DNA from: Streptomyces shenzhenensis
GTDB taxonomy: Bacteria; Actinomycetota; Actinomycetes; Streptomycetales; Streptomycetaceae
Length of the DNA stretch: 64,000 bases
NCBI RefSeq assembly: GCF_021462265.1
Contig: NZ_JAJONF010000038.1
Location: 1 to 64,000 of the forward strand
Direction of reading: 5' to 3'
The translations under genes and the position numbers were made by a program. The notes beneath the pieces are model-generated. The model did no database searches. It was not told the DNA's origin and saw only the letters and a program-made list of their open reading frames with translations. Within the stretch, counting starts at the first letter, position 1. Each line of letters begins with the position of its first letter. Below are positions 51,973-60,434 of the stretch, one piece after another.

Positions 51973-52548
51973 ATGATCGAGATTCCGTCCGACCTGCACA
52001 AGGACCTCGTCCCGCTCGCCTTCCTGCTCGGCAGCTGGGCCGGCGCGGGTGTCCACGACTTCCCGGGCTCGGAGAAGTGCAACTTCGGCCAGGAGGTCAC
52101 CTTCAGCCACGACGGGCGGGACTTCCTGGAGTACCACTCCCAGACCTGGGTGCTGGACCACGACGGGAACAAGGTCCGCGCGCTGGAGACCGAGCACGGC
52201 TTCTGGCGCATCGAGGCAAGCCGCAAGGTCGAGGTCACGATGGTCCGCGACGACGGCGTGATCGAGATCTGGTACGGCGAGATGGCCGACAAGAAGCCCC
52301 AGATCGACCTGGTCACCGACGCCGTGGCCCGTACGGCCGCCTCCGCTCCCTACAGCGGCGGCAAGCGCCTGTACGGCTACGTCAAGAGCGACCTCATGTG
52401 GGTCGGCGAGAAGCAGACCCCCGAGGTCGAGCTGCGTCCCTACATGTCCGCGCACCTGAAGAAGGTCGTCACCCCGGAGGACGTCGAACGCTGGGCCAAG
52501 GCCCTCCCCGACGACCTGCCGGACGACGGGATCGCGTTCTTCAAGTAG
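51973..52548 (+). CDS. Nitrobindin-like (FABP/THAP4) heme-binding beta-barrel protein
   Basis: This 191-residue protein has the nitrobindin start pattern GSWAGAGVHDFPGSE (GxWxGxG) and ten-strand barrel order, with LEYHSQTWVLD, GFWRI and EIWYGEM strands and a C-terminal segment LYGYVKSDLMWVGEKQTPEVELRPYMSAHLKK. Related actinobacterial proteins bind ferric heme and isomerise peroxynitrite to nitrate. The heme-ligating His cannot be named from sequence alone. A terminator follows. Confidence 0.88.
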   Translation: MIEIPSDLHKDLVPLAFLLGSWAGAGVHDFPGSEKCNFGQEVTFSHDGRDFLEYHSQTWVLDHDGNKVRALETEHGFWRIEASRKVEVTMVRDDGVIEIWYGEMADKKPQIDLVTDAVARTAASAPYSGGKRLYGYVKSDLMWVGEKQTPEVELRPYMSAHLKKVVTPEDVERWAKALPDDLPDDGIAFFK

Positions 52549-52564
52549 TCCTCTGCTGCTTCCT

Positions 52565-52601
52565 CAAGGCCTCGCTGCGGATCGCCGCCGGGGCCTTGTT
52601 T
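52565..52601 (+). terminator. Probable terminator of the nitrobindin gene
   Basis: CAAGGCC / GGCCTTG arms (52565-52571, 52592-52598) with GC-rich inner pairing, followed by TTT, start 17 nt after the stop codon. Confidence 0.6.
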
Positions 52602-52688
52602 CACGCCTCAGGGTTAACAGTTTTCGCGGCATGGCAATGCGCTTGATGCCGTCGGGTCGGATGGCTACAGTGATGGTGTCTTCGTGGA

Positions 52689-52792
52689 GGGGCGGCCGAG
52701 CCCCGTGAATGCGCGGAGCCCCGGTCGCAACATGCCTGCGACCGGGGCTCCGGAGGCTGTGCTCCGGGTGGCTTGCGATGCAGAGGCGAGCC
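52689..52792 (+). ncRNA. Candidate structured RNA upstream of the Abi/HEPN gene
   Basis: Four stem-loops follow one another: GGGGC/GCCCC (52689-52704); a perfect 15-bp hairpin GGAGCCCCGGTCGCA / TGCGACCGGGGCTCC (52715-52751); GGAG/CTCC (52752-52765); and GGCTTGC / GCGAGCC with one G-U (52770-52792). No reading frame of note spans them. The block ends 81 nt before the Abi gene. Abi-family HEPN toxins of other bacteria are known to be paired with upstream structured RNAs, so an antitoxin or leader RNA is plausible. The 52602-52688 part shows nothing else. Confidence 0.5.
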
Positions 52793-52873
52793 CGGAACGT
52801 TCGCTTCGCAGATTACCACCGTGCGTGCACACGCGCACGGGGTGCGCACGCTGCCACCAGCAAGGGGGAAACC

Positions 52874-53533
52874 ATGTCCAGCCGCCTGCCCGAATGGATG
52901 GTGCGCGACCTGTCCCTGCCTCGGTTGAGGCGGTACATCCGAGCCGCGCACGGTGACGCCCGAGCCGCCGAACGGCTGTACTGGTGGAACATCGAGGTCT
53001 CGGCAGCACTGCTGGGCTCCCTCCACTGCCTGGAGCTGACCCTGCGAAACGCCCTGCACGACGCGCTCGCGGGCCACCACGGAAGACGGGACTGGTGGGC
53101 CGCGGCGCCCCTGAACGAGCGCAGCCGGAGGCTGGTGGACGACGCGCGCCGCTCCTGCGAGCGCCGTCTGTCGCACGCCACGCCGGACGACATGGTGGCG
53201 GAGCTGTCCTTCGGCTTCTGGGTCTCCTTGCTCAGCCATGGCTACGACCGGCACTTCTGGGTGCCCGCCCTGCACTCGGCGTTCCCGCACTACCGAGGAC
53301 GTCGCAACCACCTCTATCGCGATCTGACCTCGCTGGTCCTGCTGCGTAACCGCGTCATGCACCACGAGCCGATCCATCATCGGCACCTCGCAGCCGACCA
53401 TGACACCGTCTATCGCGTGCTCGGATATCTCAGCCCCGAGCTGGTCAAGGAGGCGCAGGCCATGGACCGGTTCCAGGCCGTTCTGGCCGGCCGGGCGGAC
53501 GTCCTGAGCGGCGTCAGAACGCCCCGGTTCTGA
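52874..53533 (+). CDS. Abi-family protein with HEPN ribonuclease motif
   Basis: This 219-residue protein starts MSSRLPEWMVRDLSLPRLRRYI with AAGGGGGA upstream. The helical pattern YWWNIEVSAALLGSLHCLELTLRNALHDAL ... ELSFGFWVSLLS ... LHSAFPHYRGRRNHLYRDLTSLVLLRNRVMHHEP is the Abi_2/AbiD-AbiF type. R158-x4-H163 (RNRVMH) is the HEPN RNase motif, followed by HE. Relatives stop phage growth by cutting cellular RNA. It is 12 nt ahead of a DNA methylase gene, so a shared operon is likely. Confidence 0.88.
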   Translation: MSSRLPEWMVRDLSLPRLRRYIRAAHGDARAAERLYWWNIEVSAALLGSLHCLELTLRNALHDALAGHHGRRDWWAAAPLNERSRRLVDDARRSCERRLSHATPDDMVAELSFGFWVSLLSHGYDRHFWVPALHSAFPHYRGRRNHLYRDLTSLVLLRNRVMHHEPIHHRHLAADHDTVYRVLGYLSPELVKEAQAMDRFQAVLAGRADVLSGVRTPRF

Positions 53534-53545
53534 GAAGGAGACGAC

Positions 53546-55177
53546 GTGGACGATTTCGGCATGGGTGCCGTCGGCGGGACGGGTGAGCTCGTTTCACGGC
53601 CGGACATCGCGCGCCTGGCGGGGGTGAAGCGACCTGCTGTCACGAACTGGGAGCGGCGGCACGGGGACTATCCCGCCCCCGTGAACCCCGGCGCCGACAT
53701 CGAGCGGTTCCGTGCCGACGAAGTGCTGGCCTGGCTCTCGGGGCGGGCCGTCCCGGCGAACGCCCTGCGCCCGGACGAACCGACGGGCACGACGTATGGC
53801 GACCGGTTCCGCGCGGGGTTGTCGGGTGGTACGGCCGGTGGCCTGTTCCGCGCGGTGGAACGGCTCGCGGGACCCGACGCGGACCGGCTGCGGGGCTCCA
53901 TGCCTTTGGACCGTTATCTCTTCTGGCTGCTGTACTTCGTCTGCACCCAGATCGCGGAACCCGAGAACGGCCTGGGCAGGGCCGTGGACACCTTCGGCAA
54001 GACGGTGCGGGAGTTCGACCTTTCAGAGGGGACCGTTCCGCGCCGCCTGCTGGCCGAACTCGCCGACATGCTCGGTGGTACCGGTCCTGGGTCGCCGCAG
54101 GAGAGCCGGGCGGCCTTCGATCTTGTCCTGGTGCTCTGGCGCGCCGCGTACGCGCGCGAGGGCGGCGCGTTCTACACCCCGCCTTCCGTGAGCCGGGTCA
54201 TGGCGCGCGCACTGGCCGCCGTCCGCCCCGGAGCGGTGCGCGTGCACGATCCGTACGGCCGTACCGGGGAACTGCTCGTGGCCTACCTGGAAGCGGTCGC
54301 CGAGCGGGGCGTCGGTACGCCGCCGCCGGTCAGCGGCAGGGCGCCCGACAGCCTGGAACGGCAGGTGGCGCAGTGGAATCTGCGTGTACACCACGGCCGT
54401 ACTGGGTGCTTCGGCGAAGGTCCGTTCACGCCGGCGTTCGATCCTTCCGCCGACCCACCGGCCGCCTTCGACGTCCTGCTCACCAACCCGCCCTTCGGAC
54501 GTCGGCTCGAGAACGTGGCTCCGCCGCCGTACTGGGTCTACGGCCCGTCCCACCGAACGGAGTTCGATTGGCTGCAGTACATCGTGTCGCGGCTCGCACC
54601 TGAGGGTCGGGCCGCTGTGCTGCTGCCGGCCGGAGCCTCTTTCAACGCCGGTGCCGCTGAGACCGTGCGCGCGGGGCTGGTCGAGGCCGGGGTCGTGGAA
54701 TGTGTGATCGCGCTGCCCGCCGGGCTCTTCACGCTCACCGCCGTCAAGACACAGATCTGGTTCCTGCGCGCGCCCGGCTCCGAGGCACAGGCGGATTCCG
54801 AGGTGCTGTTCCTGGCCGGTGAGCATCTCGGACGTCGACTGACCCGGACACAGTGGACCCTCACCGACGACGAGATCGCGAAACTCGTGGGGGAGTACGT
54901 GGCCTGGCACACGGCCCGTCGGGCCGGGCGTTCCTTCGAGGGCACCCCTGGCCTGAGCCGGGCCGTGCCGGTGCCGCACATCGTGGACGAGGACCACAGC
55001 CTGGACCCCGTGCGGTACGTCCGGACACCCGGACATGACGCGGACTCCGCCGCGGCCGGCCCGGCCGAGACCCGGGACCGGCTCGCGAGGCTGTCCGAGG
55101 AGATCGCAACCCTGCATCGGCGGGCGGAAACGGCCGACGGCGAGGTCACCCGTCGGCTCAGGAGGTACGGACTGTGA
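53546..55177 (+). CDS. N6-adenine DNA methylase (HsdM-like) with N-terminal helix-turn-helix
   Basis: The 543-residue protein begins with GTG after GAAGGAGACGAC. Residues 15-65 (LVSRPDIARLAGVKRPAVTNWERRHGDYPAP) form a DNA-binding helix-turn-helix not usual in HsdM. Then come the helical HsdM N-domain and the catalytic domain with motif I D235PYGRTG (SAM binding) and motif IV N314PPF (TNPPFG), the adenine-N6 signature. The AFYTPPSVSRVMA segment is typical of type I methylases. The C-terminus is coiled-coil-like. It overlaps the S-subunit gene by GTGA. No restriction subunit is nearby. Confidence 0.9.
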   Translation: MDDFGMGAVGGTGELVSRPDIARLAGVKRPAVTNWERRHGDYPAPVNPGADIERFRADEVLAWLSGRAVPANALRPDEPTGTTYGDRFRAGLSGGTAGGLFRAVERLAGPDADRLRGSMPLDRYLFWLLYFVCTQIAEPENGLGRAVDTFGKTVREFDLSEGTVPRRLLAELADMLGGTGPGSPQESRAAFDLVLVLWRAAYAREGGAFYTPPSVSRVMARALAAVRPGAVRVHDPYGRTGELLVAYLEAVAERGVGTPPPVSGRAPDSLERQVAQWNLRVHHGRTGCFGEGPFTPAFDPSADPPAAFDVLLTNPPFGRRLENVAPPPYWVYGPSHRTEFDWLQYIVSRLAPEGRAAVLLPAGASFNAGAAETVRAGLVEAGVVECVIALPAGLFTLTAVKTQIWFLRAPGSEAQADSEVLFLAGEHLGRRLTRTQWTLTDDEIAKLVGEYVAWHTARRAGRSFEGTPGLSRAVPVPHIVDEDHSLDPVRYVRTPGHDADSAAAGPAETRDRLARLSEEIATLHRRAETADGEVTRRLRRYGL

Positions 55178-55824
55178 CGACGGCCGACGAGTTCTCCCCG
55201 CGAGGCTGGTCACGCCGCCCTCTGCGGGAGCTGTGCGCTTCCATCCAGGTCGGACCGGCGCAACGCGCCGAGGACAAGGACCGTGCCCGAGCGAACGGCG
55301 GGGTCCCTCTCGTGCTGCCCCGCGACCTGCGTGGACACCGGATCGCCACAGAGGAGTCCGCAGCCGTTCCCGCGATCCCCTGGGAGCGAGCCCGGGCGCT
55401 GGGAAAGTACGAACTCGCCGAAGGCGACATCCTCCTCACCCGGACCGGCACCGTGGGACGTTGCGCGCTCGTCACCGGGGAACACGTGGGCTGGCTGTTC
55501 CACCCCAACCTGGTACGGCTCAGGCTGCCCGGGACCGGGCCGGTCACGGCCGCCTATCTCGCCGCTTTTCTCAGCGCGGCGGCCGCTCAGGACTGGATCA
55601 GGTCCCGGACGGCCCGCGCGGTCATCCCGTCACTGAGCATTCGCACCCTGGGCGAGTTGCCCGTGCTCCTGCCGCCGGCCACCGAGCAGGCGGCGATCGG
55701 GGCGACCCTCGCCGCTCTGGACGACAAGATCCAGGCTTACACCGAGCTCGCCCGCGCCACCAGCGACTACCGCAGCGCGCTTGCCGACGCTCTGACGAAC
55801 GGTGTTCTGTCCGCCAAGGAGTGA
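55174..55824 (+). CDS. Half-size type I specificity subunit (HsdS-like)
   Basis: At 216 residues this has one target-recognition domain and one coiled-coil end (PATEQAAIGATLAALDDKIQAYTELARATSDYRSALADAL), half the usual HsdS. TRD features are visible: GWSRRPLRELC at the start, LLTRTGTVGRCALV, and IPSLSIRTLGELPVLLPP before the helix. Half subunits dimerise and recognise palindromic-type split sites. With the methylase it should form an active modification enzyme. Stop is 28 nt before nur. Confidence 0.88.
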   Translation: MTTADEFSPRGWSRRPLRELCASIQVGPAQRAEDKDRARANGGVPLVLPRDLRGHRIATEESAAVPAIPWERARALGKYELAEGDILLTRTGTVGRCALVTGEHVGWLFHPNLVRLRLPGTGPVTAAYLAAFLSAAAAQDWIRSRTARAVIPSLSIRTLGELPVLLPPATEQAAIGATLAALDDKIQAYTELARATSDYRSALADALTNGVLSAKE

Positions 55825-55852
55825 CCTGGCCGACCCGCCCTAGACTGGGTGT

Positions 55853-56314
55853 GTGGTGAGCACCGACTGGAAGAGCGACCTCAGGCAGCGCGGCTATCGG
55901 CTGACGCCGCAGCGGCAACTCGTGCTCGAAGCCGTGGACACCCTTGAGCACGCGACCCCCGACGACATCCTCGGCGAGGTGCGGAAGACGGCGTCGGGGG
56001 TCAACATCTCCACGGTCTACCGGACCCTGGAGCTCCTGGAGGAGCTGGGGCTGGTCAGCCACGCCCATCTGGGGCACGGTGCGCCGACGTATCACCTCGC
56101 CGACCGGCACCACCACATCCACCTGGTCTGCCGCGACTGCGAGAACGTGATCGAGGCGGATGTGGCGGTGGCCGCGGAGTTCACGGCCAAGCTGCGCCGG
56201 GAGTTCGGCTTCGAGACGGACATGAAGCACTTCGCGATCTTCGGGCGGTGCGAGGACTGCGCGCTGAAGAGAGCCGGCGCCGCATCCGTCCAGACTTCAA
56301 TTACCGAGTCGTAG
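55853..56314 (+). CDS. nur: Nickel-responsive Fur-family regulator Nur
   Basis: The 153-residue sequence agrees in every ligand with S. coelicolor Nur: H70, H72 and H126 (nickel site) and H33, H86, H88 and H90 (M-site), all with the expected numbering if the first GTG (55853) is used. The winged helix (YRLTPQRQLVLEAVDTLEHATPDDIL ... NISTVYRTLELLEELG) and CxxC motifs (CRDC, CEDC) are present. Nur represses nickel uptake and sodF when nickel is bound. TAGACT at 55841-55846 is a good -10 placed for a leaderless GTG start. The C-terminal tail is a little longer than in S. coelicolor. Confidence 0.97.
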   Translation: MVSTDWKSDLRQRGYRLTPQRQLVLEAVDTLEHATPDDILGEVRKTASGVNISTVYRTLELLEELGLVSHAHLGHGAPTYHLADRHHHIHLVCRDCENVIEADVAVAAEFTAKLRREFGFETDMKHFAIFGRCEDCALKRAGAASVQTSITES

Positions 56315-56324
56315 GCTTACGTTT

Positions 56325-57290
56325 ATGAAGAGCCCCCTGCTGTCTCTGTCCGGCGCGGTGCCCGCCGAGGGTGTGGACGAGGACGTCGCCGCGCACTACG
56401 GCGATCTGTTCCGCGAGCAGCGTGCCCTCGCCGGCGGCACCGGTTTCGTCGACCTCTCCCACCGGGGGGTGGTGGCCGTCACCGGCGAGGACCGCCTGAG
56501 CTGGCTGCACCTGCTCCTCACCCAGCACGTCAGCGAGCTGCCCGTCGGCGAGGCCACCGAGGCGCTGATCCTCTCCGCGCACGGCCACATCGAGCACGCG
56601 TTGTACCTGGTCGACGACGGCACGACGGTATGGGCCCACGTCGAGCCGGGCACCCAGGAGGCGCTGATCGCCTACCTGGAGTCGATGAAGTTCTTCTACC
56701 GGGTGGAGGTCGCCGACCGCACCGCCGACTTCGCGGTCGTCCACCTGCCCGCCGGCTCCATCGCCGAGACCCCGGAGGGTGTCGTCGTACGCGAGACGGC
56801 GTACGGCCGCGATCTCTTCCTGCCCCGTGCCGACATGGAGCCGTACGCCGCGAAGGCGGGCCCGGCGGCCGGACTGCTCGCCTACGAGGCGCTGCGCGTC
56901 GAGCACCACCGGCCGCGGCTCGGCTTCGAGACGGACCACCGGACCATCCCCCACGAGCTGGGCTGGATCGGCACCGCCGTCCACCTCCAGAAGGGCTGCT
57001 ACCGGGGCCAGGAGACGGTGGCCCGGGTGCAGAACCTCGGCAAGCCGCCGCGCCGCCTGGTCTTCCTCCACCTGGACGGCAGCGAGGTGCACCTGCCGCC
57101 GCACGGCACCGAGATCCGCGTGGCCGACGAGGGCGCGGACGGCCGGAGGATCGGCGTCGTGACGACGTCGGTGCGCCACTTCGAACTGGGGCCGGTGGCC
57201 CTGGCGGTGATCAAGCGCAACGTCCCGGTGGACGCCCGGCTGGTCGCGGGGGAGACCGCCGCGGCACAGGAAGTGATCGTCGAGCCGTAG
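56325..57290 (+). CDS. ygfZ: Folate-binding YgfZ-family protein
   Basis: This 321-residue GcvT-like protein has the YgfZ signature K223-GCYRGQE with its cysteine, used in folate-dependent assembly or repair of iron-sulfur enzymes. N-terminal GcvT pattern (FVDLSHRGVVAVTGEDRLSWLHLLLTQHV) and C-terminal barrel (GTEIRVADEGADGRRIGVVTTSVRH) are typical. It follows nur by 10 nt and may be cotranscribed. No ribosome site is clear before the ATG. Confidence 0.94.
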   Translation: MKSPLLSLSGAVPAEGVDEDVAAHYGDLFREQRALAGGTGFVDLSHRGVVAVTGEDRLSWLHLLLTQHVSELPVGEATEALILSAHGHIEHALYLVDDGTTVWAHVEPGTQEALIAYLESMKFFYRVEVADRTADFAVVHLPAGSIAETPEGVVVRETAYGRDLFLPRADMEPYAAKAGPAAGLLAYEALRVEHHRPRLGFETDHRTIPHELGWIGTAVHLQKGCYRGQETVARVQNLGKPPRRLVFLHLDGSEVHLPPHGTEIRVADEGADGRRIGVVTTSVRHFELGPVALAVIKRNVPVDARLVAGETAAAQEVIVEP

Positions 57291-57465
57291 CCTGGCCGCG
57301 CGGCCCGGTCCACAGGCTGTGGACGTCCGTGAGCCGCCACGGGATATGCCGTTGGCACGCCGAGCCGGCAACGGACCGCGGTCACTTGGCCACGGTGTGC
57401 ACGTGTTCGACCTGGTCGGCGGCGGCGCCCCCGGCGGGGAGCCGCCGTGCCGCCGCAGGAGGAGT

Positions 57466-57891
57466 TCACATCTCCAGCAGGACGGTGAACGGGCCGTCGT
57501 TCGTCAGGGACACCCGCATCAGCGCCCCGAACCGCCCGGTCGCCACGGTCGCCCCGAGCGACCGCAACTGCGCGACCACCTCGTCCACCAGCGGCTCGGC
57601 CACCTCGCCGGGCGCCGCCGCGTTCCAGGTCGGCCGCCGCCCCTTGCGCGCGTCGCCGTACAGCGTGAACTGGCTGATGACGAGCAGTGGCGCGTCGACG
57701 TCACTGCACGACCTCTCGTCCGCCAGCATGCGGATCGACCAGAGTTTCCGGGCGAGTTGGGCCGCCTTCTCCTTCGTGTCGTCGTGTGTCACGCCGACGA
57801 GCACGCACAGCCCCTCGCCCTCGATCGCGCCCACCGTCTCGCCGTCCACGACGACGCTCGCGCCGTCCACCCGCTGCACCACTGCTCGCAT
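57466..57891 (-). CDS. dtd: D-aminoacyl-tRNA deacylase
   Basis: This 141-residue enzyme hydrolyses D-amino acids (and glycine mischarged on tRNA-Ala) from tRNA. Start MRAVVQRVDGASVVVDG, the catalytic motif SQFTLYGD and the NDGPFT region (the family has NxGPxT) are all present and the length is standard. It is convergent with ygfZ. The 175 bp between them have GC-rich hairpins but no gene. Confidence 0.95.
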   Translation of the reverse strand: MRAVVQRVDGASVVVDGETVGAIEGEGLCVLVGVTHDDTKEKAAQLARKLWSIRMLADERSCSDVDAPLLVISQFTLYGDARKGRRPTWNAAAPGEVAEPLVDEVVAQLRSLGATVATGRFGALMRVSLTNDGPFTVLLEM

Positions 57892-58046
57892 GCGCACCAT
57901 CATGCCCGGTGGTCCCGCGGCTTCACAGGGCCCACTATTGATCCTTAACAGCCCAACCAGGGCCGTTCGGGGGCACTCGGTCACATTGCGGCCACTTGGG
58001 GTGGCACCATGCTTCCACACGCCGGTCGAGGGGACGGTAGAGGCGT

Positions 58047-58640
58047 ATGAGCACACCCAGTACCGGGCACCTGGAGGGGCAGGGCACGCAGAGCGTGCAC
58101 AGCCTGCCCCGGCCGCCCGCACAGCGCGGCGAGGACATCCCGCTGCCCGCCGAACCACCGGAGTACGACCTGACCCGCCTGAGTCTGCCCGAACTGCGCG
58201 TGCTGCGCCGGGACGCGCAGCGCGACGAGGCCGACCTGAGCTATGTACGGCGGCTGCTGCAGGGCCGTATCGACATCCTGCGCGCGGAACTGGCCCGCCG
58301 CTCCCCGGCGGGCGCGGCCTCCGTCGTGGACCGCCTCCCGGAGATCCTCACGGACGCCCCGGCCCGCCACCGCTCCTCCGCCCGCCACGTCACCCTGGGC
58401 ACCCCGCACAACGAGGAGTACGGCAGGCTGGCCGCCGACATGCTGTCCGAGGTCGAACTCTCCGACCTTCAGGCCCGCACGGACACCGAGTTGACGACGG
58501 CGATGGGCCGCCTCGTGCGCTACGAACAGGAGGTGTCGAGGCGGAGGCAGCGCCTGCAGCGGACGGCCGACGACTCCAGTGGGGAGATCACCCGCCGCTA
58601 CCGGGAGGGCGAAGCACAGGTCGACGATCTGCTGACCTGA
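58047..58640 (+). CDS. rsiG: RsiG, c-di-GMP-responsive anti-sigma factor for WhiG
   Basis: The 197-residue protein carries both copies of the c-di-GMP motif E(x3)S(x2)R(x3)Q(x3)D: E61, S65, R68, Q72, D76 in one helix and E160, S164, R167, Q171, D175 in the other. These coiled-coil helices hold c-di-GMP so that RsiG can sequester sigma-WhiG and delay sporulation. The first 40 residues are disordered. No sigma gene is adjacent, as in other Streptomyces, where whiG is elsewhere. Start ATG follows a weak AGAGG. Confidence 0.96.
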   Translation: MSTPSTGHLEGQGTQSVHSLPRPPAQRGEDIPLPAEPPEYDLTRLSLPELRVLRRDAQRDEADLSYVRRLLQGRIDILRAELARRSPAGAASVVDRLPEILTDAPARHRSSARHVTLGTPHNEEYGRLAADMLSEVELSDLQARTDTELTTAMGRLVRYEQEVSRRRQRLQRTADDSSGEITRRYREGEAQVDDLLT

Positions 58641-58651
58641 GACCGACTGCC

Positions 58652-58736
58652 GGGGCGCGCGGGGCTGAGTCGATGTGCGGCTCCGCCGCGATGGGGGTCC
58701 CCCCGCTCGAGCGAAGCCGAGAGTGGGGGAGCGACC
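58652..58736. repeat. Dispersed palindromic repeat, copy 3
   Basis: GGGGCGCGCGGGGCTG, then GTGCGGCTCCGCCGCG, ATGGGGGTCCCCCCGC and TCGAGCGAAGCCGAGAGTGG. It matches 41335-41397 almost base for base and 5008-5064 in inverse orientation. Lies just after the rsiG stop. Confidence 0.85.
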
Positions 58737-58803
58737 GGCCCGCACCGGTCGGCAGCCGGAAATTGAATCGGCATCACCCCGGCCGAACACCTACCGTGCT
58801 GTC

Positions 58804-60048
58804 ATGACCAACCCCGTCGAAGTCCGCCCCGTGACCGAATCCGAGCTCCAGGACTGGCACCGGGCCCTGGCCACCGGCTTCCTCCAGCGCCCCACCCATT
58901 CCGCCGGCGAACTCGAGGCCCGCCGGAAGCTGTTCGTCGCGGGCAGACTCCTCGGCGCCTTCGACGGCTCCCGCTGCGTGGCGACGTTCCGCTCCTTCGA
59001 GCAGGAGCTGACCGCCGTCGGCGGAGCGGCCGTCCCCGCCGACGCCATCTCGAACGTCACCGTGACCGCCACCCACCGCCGCCGCGGCCTGCTCACCCGC
59101 ATGATGAGCCAGGACCTGGCGGCGGCGAAGGAGCGCGGAGACGTGGTCGCGACCCTGATCGCCGCCGAGTACCCGATCTACGGCCGCTACGGCTTCGGCC
59201 CGGCGACCACGCTGACGGAGTGGACCATCGAGGTCCCGCGCGCCGGCCTGGACCAGCGCTGGTCCGGCCCCGAGGACGGCGGCCGTATCGACCTCGTCGA
59301 CGGCGAGGACATCCGCAAGCTCGGCCCCGACCTGCACGACCGCGTCCGCCGCAGCACCGCGGGCGCGGTCAGCCGCAGCGACCTGTGGTGGCAGTCGCGC
59401 ACCGGGGCGGTCCGCTTCGACGAGGACTGGAAGGAGCCCTACTTCGCGGTGTACCGCTCGGCAGCCGGCGAGGTGGAGGGCATGGTGTCCTACGAGTCGG
59501 ACGACAACTGGCAGGGCAAGCAGCCGTACAACACCGCCGACGTGCAATGGCTGCTCGGCACGAGCCCGGCGGCCGAGCGCGCGCTGTGGCACTACCTGTG
59601 CTCGATCGACTGGATCACCCGGGTGAAGAGCGGCTGGCGGTCGCCGGACGACCTGCTGCCGTACTACCTGCCCGACCCGCGCGCCGCGCGGCTCACCACC
59701 CAGGCGGACTGGCTGTGGGTACGGATCCTGGACGTGGTACGGGCCCTGGAGGCGCGGACCTACGACGTGGCGGGGTCGCTGGTCCTGGAGGTGGCGGACC
59801 GGCAGGGGCTGGCCGGCGGCCGGTTCCGGCTGGACGCCTCCCCCGATGGGGCGTCCTGCACCCCGACCACCGACACCCCCGACCTCGCGCTCGACATCGC
59901 CGAGCTGGCGAGTGTCTGGCTCGGTGACCAGTCCGTGGCGCGGTTGCACGCCGTGGGACGGGTCCAGGAAGAGCGAGTGGGCGCCGCCCGGGAGGCCGAC
60001 GCCCTGCTGCGCGCGTCCGGGCGGCCTTGGTGCCCGGACCTCTTCTGA
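58804..60048 (+). CDS. Eis-like GNAT N-acetyltransferase
   Basis: The 414-residue protein matches the Eis family: an N-terminal GNAT domain with acetyl-CoA loop VTATHRRRGLLTRMM, a second GNAT-like domain, and a sterol-carrier-like C-terminal domain. The chain ends in Phe (PDLF), whose carboxylate acts in catalysis in Eis. Tyr residues in YPIYGRYGFG are near the usual general acid. Eis enzymes acetylate amines at several positions, including aminoglycosides. The natural substrate here is unknown. ATG 58804 lacks a clear ribosome site. Confidence 0.92.
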   Translation: MTNPVEVRPVTESELQDWHRALATGFLQRPTHSAGELEARRKLFVAGRLLGAFDGSRCVATFRSFEQELTAVGGAAVPADAISNVTVTATHRRRGLLTRMMSQDLAAAKERGDVVATLIAAEYPIYGRYGFGPATTLTEWTIEVPRAGLDQRWSGPEDGGRIDLVDGEDIRKLGPDLHDRVRRSTAGAVSRSDLWWQSRTGAVRFDEDWKEPYFAVYRSAAGEVEGMVSYESDDNWQGKQPYNTADVQWLLGTSPAAERALWHYLCSIDWITRVKSGWRSPDDLLPYYLPDPRAARLTTQADWLWVRILDVVRALEARTYDVAGSLVLEVADRQGLAGGRFRLDASPDGASCTPTTDTPDLALDIAELASVWLGDQSVARLHAVGRVQEERVGAAREADALLRASGRPWCPDLF

Positions 60049-60331
60049 GGCAGGCCTCCTTCCTCCCGGGGACGGGTGCCTGAATCACCTGTGTTCACTT
60101 GTGGCTGTGCGGTTCTGTGCTGCTCATCCGTAGCGAGCTGTGAAGTTGTGGCTGTGCGGGTCTGCCTGTGTTCGGTTGTCGGTGTTCAGTTGTGACTGTG
60201 CCGGTTGTGCCCGTCGTGCTGACGGCACTGGTCGTGCGCCCCGGCAGCCGGCCTGGTGGACCGGGCTCCCGGCTCCCCTCCGGAAGGGAACCCGGACAGC
60301 CAACCGCCGAGGAAGTATGACCATGTTGCAT
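60049..60331. repeat. G/T-rich intergenic stretch with imperfect repeats
   Basis: Between 60091 and 60210 the plus strand is rich in G and T. Related units occur three times: CTTGTGGCTGTGCGGTTCTG (60098-60117), GTTGTGGCTGTGCGGGTCTG (60145-60164) and CAGTTGTGACTGTGCCGGTT. No gene is supported. It lies upstream of the devE operator. Confidence 0.6.
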
Positions 60332-60348
60332 GAGTTGGTGACCAACTC
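60332..60348. promoter_or_regulatory. devE operator palindrome
   Basis: GAGTTGGT-G-ACCAACTC, 8-bp perfect arms. The core AGTTGGTGACCAACT is identical to 61606-61620, and both lie exactly 88 nt (end of core to G of GTG) before a dev regulator start. Confidence 0.8.
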
Positions 60349-60434
60349 CACAGTACTTATCTCCACTTGGATGCGGCTCATAACCACCTTCCCGTGAACT
60401 GCCGAAAGATGGCGGGAAGTTGTACTGTTTGTCC

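Noticed and set aside
52874..55824. Complete type I restriction-modification system
   Set aside because: No HsdR-like helicase/nuclease is present in the window; only methylase and half specificity subunit are found.
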